DNA of 64,000 nt from Streptomyces sp. 846.5 (GCF_004365705.1 NZ_SOBN01000001.1:682001-746000), one strand, 5' to 3'; positions 23,966 through 33,035 are shown, numbered from the stretch's first letter. Notes: generated from the sequence alone by a model not told the origin. Program-made: numbers and translations.

Positions 23966-24586
23966 ATGGACACCGACGAGGAGTTGGAGCTCGCCGCGCT
24001 GGAGCAGGAGGCCGCGCTGCTGGAGGCGCGCGGCCGGCGGCAGCGCGGCGGGGCGGCCCGGGTGCGGCGGCTGCTCCAGCTCCAGGCCCCGGTGCTGATC
24101 GCGTTGGCCGTGGTGCTGCTGATGTGGGGCCGCAGCGCGCCCCAGCCCGCCACCGCGGCCACCGCCGCCGCCTCGCCCGCGCTGATCGGGATGAGCAGCG
24201 CGCATCTGGATCCCCCCGCCGCCGGGGCCACCACGCTCGCCGCCTATGTGACGATCCGCAACAACGGCGGGACGCCGGACCGGCTGGTGGGGGCGTCCAG
24301 CCCCTGGGCCGGGACGATTAATCTCGTGGACGCCTCCTCCCCCGCCTCGCTACCGTGGATCATCGTCCCCGCGCACGGGTCGGTGACACTGAAAGCCAGT
24401 GCGGACCACATGGTGCTGAGCGACCTGAAGCGGGTGCCCAAGGCCGGCGACACCATCCAGCTGAATCTGAACTTCGCCGAATCGGGCACGGTCTACGTGT
24501 TCGCGCCGGTGGGTCCCGCCGACAGCCTCACCGTCCTGGACGTGGTCAACGCGATGAAGTACATGGACAAGCTGCCGCCGCAGTAG
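23966..24586 (+). CDS. PCu(A)C-like copper-chaperone domain protein
   Basis: This 206-residue protein has an acidic, coiled N-terminus, one membrane helix (LQAPVLIALAVVLLMWG), and an external domain resembling the periplasmic copper chaperone PCu(A)C (YVTIRNNGGTPDRLVGASSPWAG, ADHMVLSDLKRVPKAGD). In PCu(A)C two Met and two His ligate Cu(I). Here the HM pair in ADHM is kept but the VELH histidine position reads INLV, so the copper site may be incomplete or supplied by a partner. It follows the His-rich protein by 67 bp. Confidence 0.6.
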   Translation: MDTDEELELAALEQEAALLEARGRRQRGGAARVRRLLQLQAPVLIALAVVLLMWGRSAPQPATAATAAASPALIGMSSAHLDPPAAGATTLAAYVTIRNNGGTPDRLVGASSPWAGTINLVDASSPASLPWIIVPAHGSVTLKASADHMVLSDLKRVPKAGDTIQLNLNFAESGTVYVFAPVGPADSLTVLDVVNAMKYMDKLPPQ

Positions 24587-24598
24587 GGAGTTCCCGTC

Positions 24599-25237
24599 GT
24601 GTCCGTCGACCGCCTGGCCGCTTTCGCCGCCGTGTCGCTGCTGCTGATCGTGATCCCCGGCCCCAGCGTGCTGTTCGTGGTGGGCCGGGCCCTCGCACAC
24701 GGGCGCCGCACCGCCCTGCTGTCCGTCCTGGGCAACACCGTCGGCGCGTATGTGCTGGTGGTGGCGGTCTCCATGGGCGTCGGTCCGCTGGTGGAGCGCT
24801 CGCTGCTGCTGTTCACGGCGCTGAAGCTGGCCGGCGCCGCCTACCTGGTCTTCCTCGGGGTGAAGGCGATCCGGCACCGCGAGTCGCTGCGCGAGGCTTT
24901 CGCGGCCGACGCCCCGCCGCCGCGCGGCGGCCCGCGGACGATCTGGGAGGGCTTCGTCGTGGGCGTGGCCAACCCCAAGACCATGGTGTTCTTCGCGGCC
25001 GTGCTGCCGCAGTTCACCGACCGGAGCAGCGGCCGGGTGACGCTGCAACTACTGCTGCTCGGACTGGTGTTCACCGCCATCGCGCTGGTGTCGGACAGCC
25101 TGTGGGGGCTGCTGGCCTCCACCGCGCGCTCCTGGTTCGCCCGTTCGCCGCGACGGCTCTCGCTGGTCGGCGGGACCGGGGGGCTGGCGATGATCGGCCT
25201 GGGGCTGACCGTCGCGGTCACCGGCCGCAAGGACTGA
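24599..25237 (+). CDS. LysE family amino-acid/metabolite exporter
   Basis: This 212-residue membrane protein of the LysE/RhtB family starts with GTG 24599 only 12 bp after the chaperone-like gene. The family signature VSLLLIVIPGPSVLFVVGRAL opens it, and FVVGVANPKTMVFFAAVLPQF lies in the middle, with about six membrane segments. Such proteins export basic or hydrophobic amino acids, homoserine lactones or similar small solutes. The substrate is unknown, and operon membership with the copper-type genes is based on spacing only. Confidence 0.9.
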   Translation: MSVDRLAAFAAVSLLLIVIPGPSVLFVVGRALAHGRRTALLSVLGNTVGAYVLVVAVSMGVGPLVERSLLLFTALKLAGAAYLVFLGVKAIRHRESLREAFAADAPPPRGGPRTIWEGFVVGVANPKTMVFFAAVLPQFTDRSSGRVTLQLLLLGLVFTAIALVSDSLWGLLASTARSWFARSPRRLSLVGGTGGLAMIGLGLTVAVTGRKD

Positions 25238-25396
25238 CGCACCGACAGCAAAGCGCTTAAAAGACGCCGACACCGGACTGCCCGTCAGCAGTCTGGATTC
25301 GGACACGATTTGGTCGAGTCTGCTCGGTCCTGGACCCCGTTGCCCGCAGACTGAACACCAGTTCTTCCCATCGGCTCCACAGAAGGGTCCCTGCCC

Positions 25397-26353
25397 GTGC
25401 CGTCACCCCGCTTGTCCCGCGCCCGGCGACTGCTCGCCACCGCGCTGGGAAGCACCGCCCTCGCCGCTCTGCTGCCGCTCGCCACGGCAGGCTCCGCCGC
25501 GGCCGCCACGTCCATCTGCTCGGCTCCCGCGAAGCACGCAGCCCTGGCCGCCAAGCTCTCCCGTGACATCAGGTCCGCGCTGTCGGGGCGCAGCGACGAG
25601 ATCGCCGTCTCGGTGTACGACCAGAACACCGGCGTGTTCTGCACCTACAACGCCTACACCCACTTCGACTCCGCGAGCGTGGTCAAGGCCGCGATCATGG
25701 GTACGGTGCTGCGCCGGGCCCAGGAGCAGCACCGCGGGCTGACGGCCTGGGAGACGTCCAACCTCAAGGCGATGATCACCCACTCCGACAACACCGCCGC
25801 GAGCAACCTCTGGGCCAGCGTCGGCCGTACCCGCTTCCAGGCCTTCCTCAACCTGGCCCAGATGTCCAGCACCTATCCCGGCCCCGGCGGCTACTGGGGC
25901 CTGACCCAGATCACCGCCCGGGACGAGGTGCATCTGCTGGACGCGTTCACCGACCACCACGAGGTGCTCAACACCACCTGGCGGGCCTACGCGCTGAGGC
26001 TGATGTCCGAGGTCACCCCGTCGCAGCGGTGGGGCGTCCCGTACGGCGCTCCGGGCGGGACGCTGGTGTCGAACAAGAACGGCTGGCTCCCACGGGCCAC
26101 CCACGGCTGGCGGGTGCACAGCCTCGGCACGGTCACCGGCAACGGCCGTGACTACCGGCTGGCCGTCCTGACCCAGAACAACAGCACCATGGGATACGGC
26201 GAGATCAGCATCGAGCGGGTCGCCGTCGCGGTCCACCGCGACCTGGGCGGTTCCACGGCACGCTACCCGGCTGCGGCCGCTGCGCCGAGGTCGGCGGACG
26301 TGCCCGCGCCGTCCGACGGCTCCGCCCCGTTCGCACCGGTACTCGGTCAGTAA
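25397..26353 (+). CDS. Exported class A beta-lactamase-fold serine hydrolase
   Basis: This 318-residue exported protein has a signal peptide ending near GSAAAATS. The active-site serine is Ser94 in SVVK, the second motif SDN begins at Ser130, and the third motif is KNG at 227-229 in place of KTG. The omega-loop glutamate cannot be placed with confidence. The protein may be a true class A beta-lactamase or, as with many actinomycete homologues, a cell-wall or peptide hydrolase. A Pro/Ala-rich C-terminal tail of about 40 residues is extra to the fold. It is followed by a strong terminator. Confidence 0.8.
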   Translation: MPSPRLSRARRLLATALGSTALAALLPLATAGSAAAATSICSAPAKHAALAAKLSRDIRSALSGRSDEIAVSVYDQNTGVFCTYNAYTHFDSASVVKAAIMGTVLRRAQEQHRGLTAWETSNLKAMITHSDNTAASNLWASVGRTRFQAFLNLAQMSSTYPGPGGYWGLTQITARDEVHLLDAFTDHHEVLNTTWRAYALRLMSEVTPSQRWGVPYGAPGGTLVSNKNGWLPRATHGWRVHSLGTVTGNGRDYRLAVLTQNNSTMGYGEISIERVAVAVHRDLGGSTARYPAAAAAPRSADVPAPSDGSAPFAPVLGQ

Positions 26354-26366
26354 CCGGTCCCACCCC

Positions 26367-26408
26367 ACAGGAACACCCCGTCCGGCCTGCCGGACGGGGT
26401 GTTCCTGT
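26367..26408 (+). terminator. Strong 19-bp hairpin terminator
   Basis: Bases 26367-26385 pair perfectly with 26390-26408 around a four-base loop, beginning 14 bp after the serine hydrolase stop. Confidence 0.9.
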
Positions 26409-26447
26409 CTGCGGTTCCGGTCCTCGGGCTGCGCATGTATGCTCACT

Positions 26448-26462
26448 CTTGCTTTAAACAAG
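26448..26462. promoter_or_regulatory. Possible operator CTTG-N7-CAAG before SIS operon
   Basis: A short dyad lies in an unusually AT-rich patch (TTTAAA at its centre) 53 bp upstream of the SIS gene. It could be a DeoR- or GntR-type operator. The arms are short, so support is weak. Confidence 0.3.
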
Positions 26463-26514
26463 CACTGAATGAGCAGAATTAATCAGCTGTTCTCTCTGGG
26501 GAGGGCCCGTCCAC

Positions 26515-27438
26515 ATGTCCTGGACCGCGCAAGAGATCGCCTCGCAGCCCGACTGCTGGCAGCAGGCCGTGGACCGGCTGCCCGAGTTCGCACCGCTGCT
26601 CCCCCGGCACGGCGAGCGGGTCGCCGTGGTCGGCTGCGGCACCTCCTGGTTCCTGGCGCAGGCCTACGCCGCGCTGCGGGAGACCGCGGGCCACGGTGAG
26701 ACCGACGCCTTCGCCGCCTCCGAGGCCCCGCTGGGTCCCGGCTTCGCCCGCCGGTACGACCGGGTGCTCGCGCTGACCCGCTCCGGGACCACCACCGAGG
26801 TGCTCGAACTGCTCGCCGGCCTGCGCGGTACGGTCGCCACCACCGCGATCACCGCCGACCCGGCCACCCCGGTCGTCGACCTCGCCGACGAGCTGGTGGT
26901 GCTGGACTTCGCCGACGAGCGCTCGGTGGTGCAGACCCGCTTCCCCACCACCCAGCTGCTGCTGCTCCGGGCGCACCTCGGCGAGCGGACCGACGCCGTG
27001 ATCGCCGACGGCGCGGCCGCGCTCACCGCGACCATCGCCCCCGAGCTGCTGGACGCCGAGCAGATCAGCTTCCTCGGCCGCGGCTGGAGCTACGGCCTGG
27101 CCCGCGAGGCGGCCCTGAAGGTCCGTGAGACTGCCGCCTGGTGGACCGAGTCCTACCCGGCGATGGAGTACCGGCACGGACCCATCAGCGTGGCCCGCCC
27201 CGGCCGCGCCGTCTGGAGCCTCGGCGAGCTGCCGGAAGGCCTGGCCGAGCAGATCGCGGCCACCGGCGCGCATCTGGAGCAGCCGGCCCTGGACCCGGTC
27301 GCCGAGCTGGTCCGGGTGCAGCGGCTCGGCGTGGCGCTGGCCGGAAAGCTGGGCCGGGACGTCGACAACCCGCAGCACCTGACCCGGTCGGTGGTGCTGG
27401 CCACCGACACGGCAGCGGGCACGGCAGCCGGCGCCTGA
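26515..27438 (+). CDS. SIS domain sugar-phosphate isomerase/deaminase (AgaS-like)
   Basis: This 307-residue tandem SIS protein opens with VAVVGCGTSWFLAQAYAAL, the first sugar-phosphate site, followed by LALTRSGTTTEVLELL. The second SIS repeat contains ISFLGRGWSYGLAREAALKVRETAAWWTESYPAMEYRHGP, the region that in GlmS-type enzymes holds the catalytic Glu-Tyr-His. AgaS/FrlB-type proteins isomerise or deaminate amino sugar phosphates. The next two genes supply the kinase and aldolase steps, so the three together should take an amino sugar or glycated amine to triose phosphates. Confidence 0.85.
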   Translation: MSWTAQEIASQPDCWQQAVDRLPEFAPLLPRHGERVAVVGCGTSWFLAQAYAALRETAGHGETDAFAASEAPLGPGFARRYDRVLALTRSGTTTEVLELLAGLRGTVATTAITADPATPVVDLADELVVLDFADERSVVQTRFPTTQLLLLRAHLGERTDAVIADGAAALTATIAPELLDAEQISFLGRGWSYGLAREAALKVRETAAWWTESYPAMEYRHGPISVARPGRAVWSLGELPEGLAEQIAATGAHLEQPALDPVAELVRVQRLGVALAGKLGRDVDNPQHLTRSVVLATDTAAGTAAGA

Positions 27439-28334
27439 TGATCGTCACGGTCACCCTCAACGCCGCCCTGGACACCACCTACCGGCTCGACGCGCTCAGG
27501 GTCGGCGGCACCAACCGGGTCGCCTCGGTGGCCCAGCGGGCCGGCGGCAAGGGCGTCAACACGGCCAGGGTGCTGGCGGCGCGCGGCCGGTCGGTGCTGG
27601 TCACCGGCCTGGCCGGCGGTCCCGCCGGGCAGGCGCTGCGGGACGACCTGGACGCGGCCGGCCTGCCGCACCGGCTGACACCGGTCCGGGGAGCCACCCG
27701 GCGCACGGTCGCCGTGGTGGACGACGACGGCGAGGTGACCGGGCTCTGGGAACCCGGACCGGAGATCAGCGCCGCCGAATGGCGCCGCTTCGCCGAGCAC
27801 GACTTCCCCTCCGCGCTGGCGCGGGCCGAGGTGCTGGTGGTCTCCGGCAGTCTGCCGCCGGGGGTGCCGGTGGACGCCTATGCGCTGCTGCTGCGCCGCG
27901 CCGCGCAGTTGGGCGTCCCGGCGGTGCTGGACGCCGACGGGGAGGCGCTGCTGGCCGGCCTGGCCGGGCGGCCCGCGCTGGTGAAGCCCAACGCCGAGGA
28001 GGCCCGCCGGGCCACCGGCGCCGCCGACCCGGCCACCGCCGCCGACCGGCTGCGCGAGCTGGGCGCGGCGACAGCGGTGGTCACCGCCGGGGCCGCCGGG
28101 CTCTACGGCAGCGCCGAAGGGCTGCGCTGGCACACGCCGGCGCCGTGCCGGGTACGGGGCAACCCGACCGGCGCGGGGGACGCCGCGACCGCAGCGCTCG
28201 CCATCGCCCTGGCCGACGGACTGCCCTGGCCCGAAGCCGCCGTGGACGCCGCCGCGCTCGCCGCCGCGGCGGTGGCCGCGCCGCTGGCGGGCGACTTCGA
28301 CCCGGCGCTGTACCGCCAACTCCTCCGTTCCTGA
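27438..28334 (+). CDS. 1-phosphofructokinase/tagatose-6-phosphate kinase family (PfkB)
   Basis: This 298-residue PfkB-type sugar-phosphate kinase has the opening MIVTVTLNAALDTTYRLDAL and glycine motif AGGKGVNTARVLAARG, which mark the FruK/LacC subgroup. The C-terminal signature NPTGAGDAATAALAIALADG holds the catalytic aspartate. Its start ATG shares one base with the stop of the isomerase gene (TGATG), so translation is coupled. It should make a ketohexose bisphosphate for the downstream aldolase. Confidence 0.88.
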   Translation: MIVTVTLNAALDTTYRLDALRVGGTNRVASVAQRAGGKGVNTARVLAARGRSVLVTGLAGGPAGQALRDDLDAAGLPHRLTPVRGATRRTVAVVDDDGEVTGLWEPGPEISAAEWRRFAEHDFPSALARAEVLVVSGSLPPGVPVDAYALLLRRAAQLGVPAVLDADGEALLAGLAGRPALVKPNAEEARRATGAADPATAADRLRELGAATAVVTAGAAGLYGSAEGLRWHTPAPCRVRGNPTGAGDAATAALAIALADGLPWPEAAVDAAALAAAAVAAPLAGDFDPALYRQLLRS

Positions 28335-28375
28335 ACCGACCTGAGACCTGAACAGACAGCAGGGGGCTCGACCGT

Positions 28376-29209
28376 ATGCCGCTCACACCCACCGCGCGGA
28401 TACTCCGCACCGCCGAGCGCGACGGCTTCGCCGCGGGCGCGTTCAACGTGATCCAGCTGGAGCACGCCGAGGCCATCCTCACCGGGGCGCAGCAGGCCAA
28501 GGCCCCGGTGATCCTCCAGATCAGCGAGAACGCGGTGCGCTACCACGGCGGGCTCGCCCCGATCGCCGCGGCCGTGCGGGCGGCGGCCCGGGCCTGTCCG
28601 GTCCCGGCCGCGCTGCACCTGGACCACGCCACCGGGCTCGAACTGATCCAGGAGGCCGCGGCCTGCGGATTCGGCTCGGTGATGTACGACGGTTCGAAGC
28701 TCCCCTGGGACGAGAACGTCGCGGCAACCCGCGAGATCACCGAGTGGTGCCACGACCGCGGCCTGCTGGTGGAGGCCGAGTTGGGCGAGATCGGCGGCAA
28801 GGACGGCGCGCACACCCCGGGCGTGCGCACCGACCCCGCGGAGGCGGCCGCGTTCGTCGCCGCCACCGGCGTGGACGCGCTGGCCGTCGCCGTGGGCTCC
28901 TCGCACGCCATGACGGTCCGTTCGGCGGCGCTGGACCTGCCGCTGATCGCGGCCCTGCGCGCTGCGGTCCCGGTGCCGCTGGTGCTGCACGGCTCCTCGG
29001 GCGTGCCCGACGCGACCATGGCGGCGGCGGTCACGGCGGGGATGCGCAAGGTCAACATCTCCACCCACCTCAACCGCCTCTACACCGAAGCCGTACGGGA
29101 AGTGCTGGCCGCCGATCCGGCCCTGGTCGACCCGCGCCGTTGGCTCGGCCCGGCCCGGGACGCGGTGGCCGCCGAGGTGGCCCGGCTGCTGGGCGTCCTG
29201 GCGCCCTGA
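28376..29209 (+). CDS. Class II aldolase (tagatose/fructose-bisphosphate, GatY/KbaY type)
   Basis: This 277-residue zinc-dependent aldolase shows GAFNVIQLEHAEAI at the N-terminus, zinc-binding HLDHA, YDGSKLPWDENV, VEAELGEIGGKDG, GSSHAMT and LHGSSGVPDATM. It splits a ketohexose 1,6-bisphosphate into dihydroxyacetone phosphate and glyceraldehyde 3-phosphate. It is the last gene of the isomerase-kinase-aldolase set. The choice between tagatose and fructose bisphosphate cannot be made from these motifs. Confidence 0.9.
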   Translation: MPLTPTARILRTAERDGFAAGAFNVIQLEHAEAILTGAQQAKAPVILQISENAVRYHGGLAPIAAAVRAAARACPVPAALHLDHATGLELIQEAAACGFGSVMYDGSKLPWDENVAATREITEWCHDRGLLVEAELGEIGGKDGAHTPGVRTDPAEAAAFVAATGVDALAVAVGSSHAMTVRSAALDLPLIAALRAAVPVPLVLHGSSGVPDATMAAAVTAGMRKVNISTHLNRLYTEAVREVLAADPALVDPRRWLGPARDAVAAEVARLLGVLAP

Positions 29210-29216
29210 CACGGCA

Positions 29217-30008
29217 TCAGGGCGTCAGCAGATACGGCGTGGTGGTACTCAGCACGGCGAAGCCCAGCCGCTCCAGGATCGGGCGGCTCAGGTCGGAGGC
29301 GTCGACCTGCAGGTACTCGTAGCCGGCGGCGGCCGCCTCGCGGGCCCGGTGGGCGACCAGCGCGCGGTAGATGCCCTTTCCCCGCCAGGCCGGCAGGGTG
29401 CCCCCGCCCCACAATCCGGCGAAGCCGGTGCCGGGGTAGAACTCCATCCGTGCCGAGCACACCGGTTCCCCGTCCTCCGCCACGGCGACGACCATGCTGA
29501 GCGTGTCCGGATCGTCGGCGAGCCGAGCCAGCAGCCGGCTGCGCATCCGGTCGGCCCCGGAGCCGAAGACCCTGGCGTGCACCTGCACCACCAGCTCCAC
29601 CCCGGCCGCGTCGACGACCCGCTGCAGTCGGACCCCGTCCGGCAGCGCGGCGTCCGTCATCAGCCCGGCGACCGGTGCGACCATCAGCGCCTCGGTCGGC
29701 TCCGGCGTGAACCCGGCGGCCAGCAGCCGGTCGCCCAGATCGGCCGGGCCGTCATGCCCGTACAGCTTCCATTCGAACTCGCGCCCGATCTGGGCGGCAT
29801 GGGCGACCTGCTGAGCGATGGCGGCGTCGGCCGTCTGCTCCGTCAGGTCCGACCACAGCACGCCGGTCCAGGCGTCCGCCGCGCCGCCGGTCTGGCGCAC
29901 CACGTCGCCGACCCGCTCGACGACCGCGCCGGGGCTGTCGGGGGCGGCCTCCCGGCGCATCCGACGGTCGAACAGGGCGAGCACGTCCTCGTGGTTCATC
30001 TGCGTCAT
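29217..30008 (-). CDS. GNAT family N-acetyltransferase
   Basis: This 263-residue protein has a C-terminal GNAT domain with the acetyl-CoA motif LWGGGTLPAWRGKGIYRALVAHRAREAAAAGYEYLQVDAS and the final strand FAVLSTTTPYLL. The N-terminal about 115 residues form a separate, perhaps degenerate, second GNAT-like half. The substrate is unknown. It is convergent with the aldolase gene and divergent from nos. Confidence 0.85.
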   Translation of the reverse strand: MTQMNHEDVLALFDRRMRREAAPDSPGAVVERVGDVVRQTGGAADAWTGVLWSDLTEQTADAAIAQQVAHAAQIGREFEWKLYGHDGPADLGDRLLAAGFTPEPTEALMVAPVAGLMTDAALPDGVRLQRVVDAAGVELVVQVHARVFGSGADRMRSRLLARLADDPDTLSMVVAVAEDGEPVCSARMEFYPGTGFAGLWGGGTLPAWRGKGIYRALVAHRAREAAAAGYEYLQVDASDLSRPILERLGFAVLSTTTPYLLTP

Positions 30009-30128
30009 GACCCCATATGACCATCGATCCGGAGGCGGGCCGCAACGGACAGCACCCTAGCCGTTCGTACATCGTCCCGTACGGACTATCGGATACTCTC
30101 CGCGTCCGCTCGCTCACCTGAGGTACCC

Positions 30129-31289
30129 ATGAGGCGGGAGGGATGTTCCTTGCTGTTCAAACGCACCATTCCATCGCACCAGGGGTCCGGCCGACGCCGC
30201 CCGCCCGCGCTGGCCGCACGGATCCAGGCCGCCGAGGCCTTCATCGGGCAGTTCGCCGAGGAGAACCCGGACGTGGCGGGCGACCCCGAGCGCCGCCGGC
30301 GCGAGGTCCGCAGGGCGATCGAGTCCTACGGGACCTACGAGCACACCGCCGAGGAGCTGGTGTTCGGCGCCAGAGTCGCCTGGCGCAATGCCGCCCGGTG
30401 CATCGGGCGGCTGTACTGGCGCAGTCTGGTCGTTCGCGACCTGCGGCATCTCCGGCACCCGGACGACATCGCCGAGCAGAGCTTCGAGCATCTGCGGCTC
30501 GCCACCAACGGCGGCCGGATCCGACCGGTGATCAGCGTCTTCGCGCCCGACCGGCCGGGCCGGCCCGCCGCCCGGCTGCTCAGCGAGCAGCTGGTGCGCT
30601 ACGCCGACGACCCGGCCAGCGCCGAACGCCTCGCCCTGGCGCGGAGCCTGGGCTGGAAGGGCGGCAAGGAGGAGTTCGACCTGCTTCCGCTGCTGGTCCA
30701 GGCCGCGCCGGACCGCACCCCCGAGTACTACGAGCTCCCCGGGGACGCGGTGCTGGAGGTGCCGCTGCGCCACCCCGAGCACTCCGGCTTCGCCGGGCTC
30801 GGACTGCGCTGGTACGCCGTCCCCGCGGTCTCCGACATGACGCTGGAGATCGGCGGGGTCGGCTATCCGGCGGCGCCGTTCAACGGCTGGTACATGGGCA
30901 CCGAGATCGGCTCGCGCAACCTGGGCGACAGCGACCGCTACGACCTGCTCCCCTCCATCGCCGCGCTGTTCGACCTGAACACCGCCAGCGACCGGAGCCT
31001 CTGGCGCGACCGCGCCCTGGTCGAGCTCAACCTGGCCGTCCTGCACTCCTTCCAGGAGGCCGGCGTCACCATGGCCGACCACCACACCGAGTCCGCGCGC
31101 TTCCTCGCGCACATCGAGCGGGAGCGGCGCAGCGGACGCCCCGTCCCCGCCGACTGGAGCTGGATCGTCCCGCCGCTGTCGGGCTCGGCCACTCCGGTCT
31201 TCCACCGCACCTACGACCCTCCCGACGCGGGGCTGCGCCCCGCACTGCTCCGCCGTCCCGCCACCGACCCCTGGGGGACCTCCAGTTGA
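30129..31289 (+). CDS. nos: Bacterial nitric oxide synthase oxygenase
   Basis: This 386-residue protein converts L-arginine to citrulline and NO. It is the oxygenase domain only, without the fused reductase of animal NOS, so reducing power must come from other cellular flavoproteins. The haem-thiolate cysteine is Cys91 in WRNAARCIGRLYW. The substrate-binding glutamate is Glu259 in GWYMGTEIGSRNLGD. The pterin/dimer region PADWSWIVPPLSGSATPVFHRTY closes the domain. The ATG start follows TGAGG by five bases. Roles known in actinomycetes include oxidative-stress protection and nitration of secondary metabolites; no nitrating P450 lies nearby. Confidence 0.95.
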   Translation: MRREGCSLLFKRTIPSHQGSGRRRPPALAARIQAAEAFIGQFAEENPDVAGDPERRRREVRRAIESYGTYEHTAEELVFGARVAWRNAARCIGRLYWRSLVVRDLRHLRHPDDIAEQSFEHLRLATNGGRIRPVISVFAPDRPGRPAARLLSEQLVRYADDPASAERLALARSLGWKGGKEEFDLLPLLVQAAPDRTPEYYELPGDAVLEVPLRHPEHSGFAGLGLRWYAVPAVSDMTLEIGGVGYPAAPFNGWYMGTEIGSRNLGDSDRYDLLPSIAALFDLNTASDRSLWRDRALVELNLAVLHSFQEAGVTMADHHTESARFLAHIERERRSGRPVPADWSWIVPPLSGSATPVFHRTYDPPDAGLRPALLRRPATDPWGTSS

Positions 31290-31315
31290 CCCGGCGCCGG
31301 CCGGGATGAGCTGCG

Positions 31316-31346
31316 AACGCGTTGGTGCATTGTGCGCCAACGCGTT
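31316..31346 (+). terminator. Hairpin terminator after nos
   Basis: AACGCGTTGG (31316-31325) pairs with CCAACGCGTT (31337-31346), extended inward by three more pairs, and is followed by TGATCTTGTT. It lies 27 bp after the nos stop. Confidence 0.75.
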
Positions 31347-31682
31347 TGATCTTGTTCGTACCTTCATCCCCGTTTGACAGCGGGTTCATCCACTGGGCAC
31401 ATCACGGTCTCGCAACGCATCCGGAATGGGGCGTTGACGCCCCTGACCAACTGCCGTAGAACTACCCGTGCGGTCGAGACAAGTTTCATCCTGGTGACTT
31501 ATGTTAGAAACCGATCGGCCTTAACGGGCTGAACGGGTCCGTCGATTCAGGCAGCTCTCCCCAACTCCCTCCACACCCCCTCCACAGTCGTCGCCGGTGG
31601 ACACAGGCGCTGTGCGTTTGTGTTTCTTTTCGCCTCTCCGCATGTCATCCAGCACTGCACTCCCACCACTCATGGAGGCACC
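31347..31682. promoter_or_regulatory. Control region of second sugar importer, no gene
   Basis: This 336-bp stretch has no coding sequence. It contains TTGACA (31374-31379), TTGACG (31432-31437) and an AT-richer patch at 31495-31525. That patch has an imperfect dyad, GTTA...TAAC flanking CCGATCGG, a candidate operator for the DeoR protein encoded at the end of the operon. The start codon is preceded by GGAGG. Confidence 0.4.
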
Positions 31683-33035
31683 ATGTCGGACGCAGGGATG
31701 TCACCAAGCCGCAGAACCCTGCTCAGGGGGCTGGCCGGCGCCGCCGGGATATCCGTCGCGGGCGGGCTGCTCTCCGCCTGCAGCTCCTCGGGATCCGGCT
31801 CCGGAACGCCGAGCAGCGGAAGTTCGACCGGATCCTCCGGGTCCTCGGGGACCGTCGGCGGAACCGTGAGCTTCGGGTCCAACTACTCGGACCCCGGCGT
31901 CAAGGCCGCCTTCGCCTCGCTGTGTACTGCGGCGACAGCGGCGACCGGGGCCCAGATCAAGATCAACACGGTCGACCACAACACCTTCCAGCAGGACATC
32001 ACCGCCTACCTGCAGGGCACCCCGGACGACCTGTTCACCTGGTTCGCCGGCTACCGCATGCAGTACTTCGCGGCGCAGGGCCTGGCCCTGCCGATCGACG
32101 ACGTCTGGGCGAAGATCGGCGGCAACTTCAACTCCGCGGCCAAGCAGCTCTCCACCGGCCTGGACGGACACCAGTACCTGGTGCCGATCTACAACTACCC
32201 GTGGGTGGTCTTCTACAACAAGAGCCAGTTCGCGGCCAAGGGCTACACCGTTCCCACCACCTGGGACCAGTTCATCGCGCTGGCCAAGAAGATGAAGTCC
32301 GACGGGATCATCCCGTTCGCCTTCGCCGACAAGGACGGCTGGCCGGCGCTGGGCACCTTCGACATCCTCAACATGCGCATCAACGGCTACGACTACCACA
32401 TCAAGCTGATGAAGCACGAGATCCCCTGGACCGACCCCGGGGTGACCCAGGTGTTCCAGCACTGGGCCGAGCTGATGCCCTACATGCAGACCGGGGCCAA
32501 CGGCCGGATCTGGCAGGACGCGGCGAAGACCCTGGAGGCCAAGCAGGCCGGCATGCTCTACCAGGGCACCAACCAGGTCGCCCAGCAGTACGTCACCGAC
32601 AAGGCGAACCTCGCCGACCTGGACTTCTTCGTCTACCCGGAGATCAACCCGAGCTACGCCCAGGACTACATGGACGCCCCCACCGACGGCTTCATGATCA
32701 GCAAGAAGGCCAAGAACGTGGACGCGGCCAAGGCGATCCTGGAGTACATCGGCACCGGCGCCGCCGAGGCCGACTTCCTCAAGACCGACCAGTGGGACGT
32801 CGGCCTGGCCCAGGGCCTGTCCGCGCCGACCTACGACGCCATCCAGAAGAAGTCGGTCGTCGAGATCGGCAAGTGCAAGGCAGTCGCCCAGTTCATGGAC
32901 CGCGACTCCGACCCTGCGATGGCCACCGCGATGATCGCCATCATCCAGAAGTTCATCGACGACCCCAGCACCGGCAACATCGCCACCCTGCAGAAGAGCG
33001 CTGAGGCCCAGGCGAAGACGATCTACACCTCATGA
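31683..33035 (+). CDS. Sugar ABC transporter substrate-binding lipoprotein
   Basis: This 450-residue extracellular binding protein starts at ATG 31683, with GGAGG eight bases upstream. The N-terminus SPSRRTLLRGLAGAAGISVAGG resembles a Tat signal and ends in the lipobox LLSAC, followed by a Ser/Gly tether. The mature part is a family 1 solute-binding protein (YNYPWVVFYNKSQFAAKGYTVPTTWDQF). The stop overlaps the first permease start as ATGA. The substrate is likely a mono- or oligosaccharide. Confidence 0.92.
   Translation: MSDAGMSPSRRTLLRGLAGAAGISVAGGLLSACSSSGSGSGTPSSGSSTGSSGSSGTVGGTVSFGSNYSDPGVKAAFASLCTAATAATGAQIKINTVDHNTFQQDITAYLQGTPDDLFTWFAGYRMQYFAAQGLALPIDDVWAKIGGNFNSAAKQLSTGLDGHQYLVPIYNYPWVVFYNKSQFAAKGYTVPTTWDQFIALAKKMKSDGIIPFAFADKDGWPALGTFDILNMRINGYDYHIKLMKHEIPWTDPGVTQVFQHWAELMPYMQTGANGRIWQDAAKTLEAKQAGMLYQGTNQVAQQYVTDKANLADLDFFVYPEINPSYAQDYMDAPTDGFMISKKAKNVDAAKAILEYIGTGAAEADFLKTDQWDVGLAQGLSAPTYDAIQKKSVVEIGKCKAVAQFMDRDSDPAMATAMIAIIQKFIDDPSTGNIATLQKSAEAQAKTIYTS

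Noticed and set aside
23966-24586. Protein called a full copper chaperone
   Set aside because: One of the conserved copper-binding histidines is replaced, so only a PCu(A)C-like call is justified.
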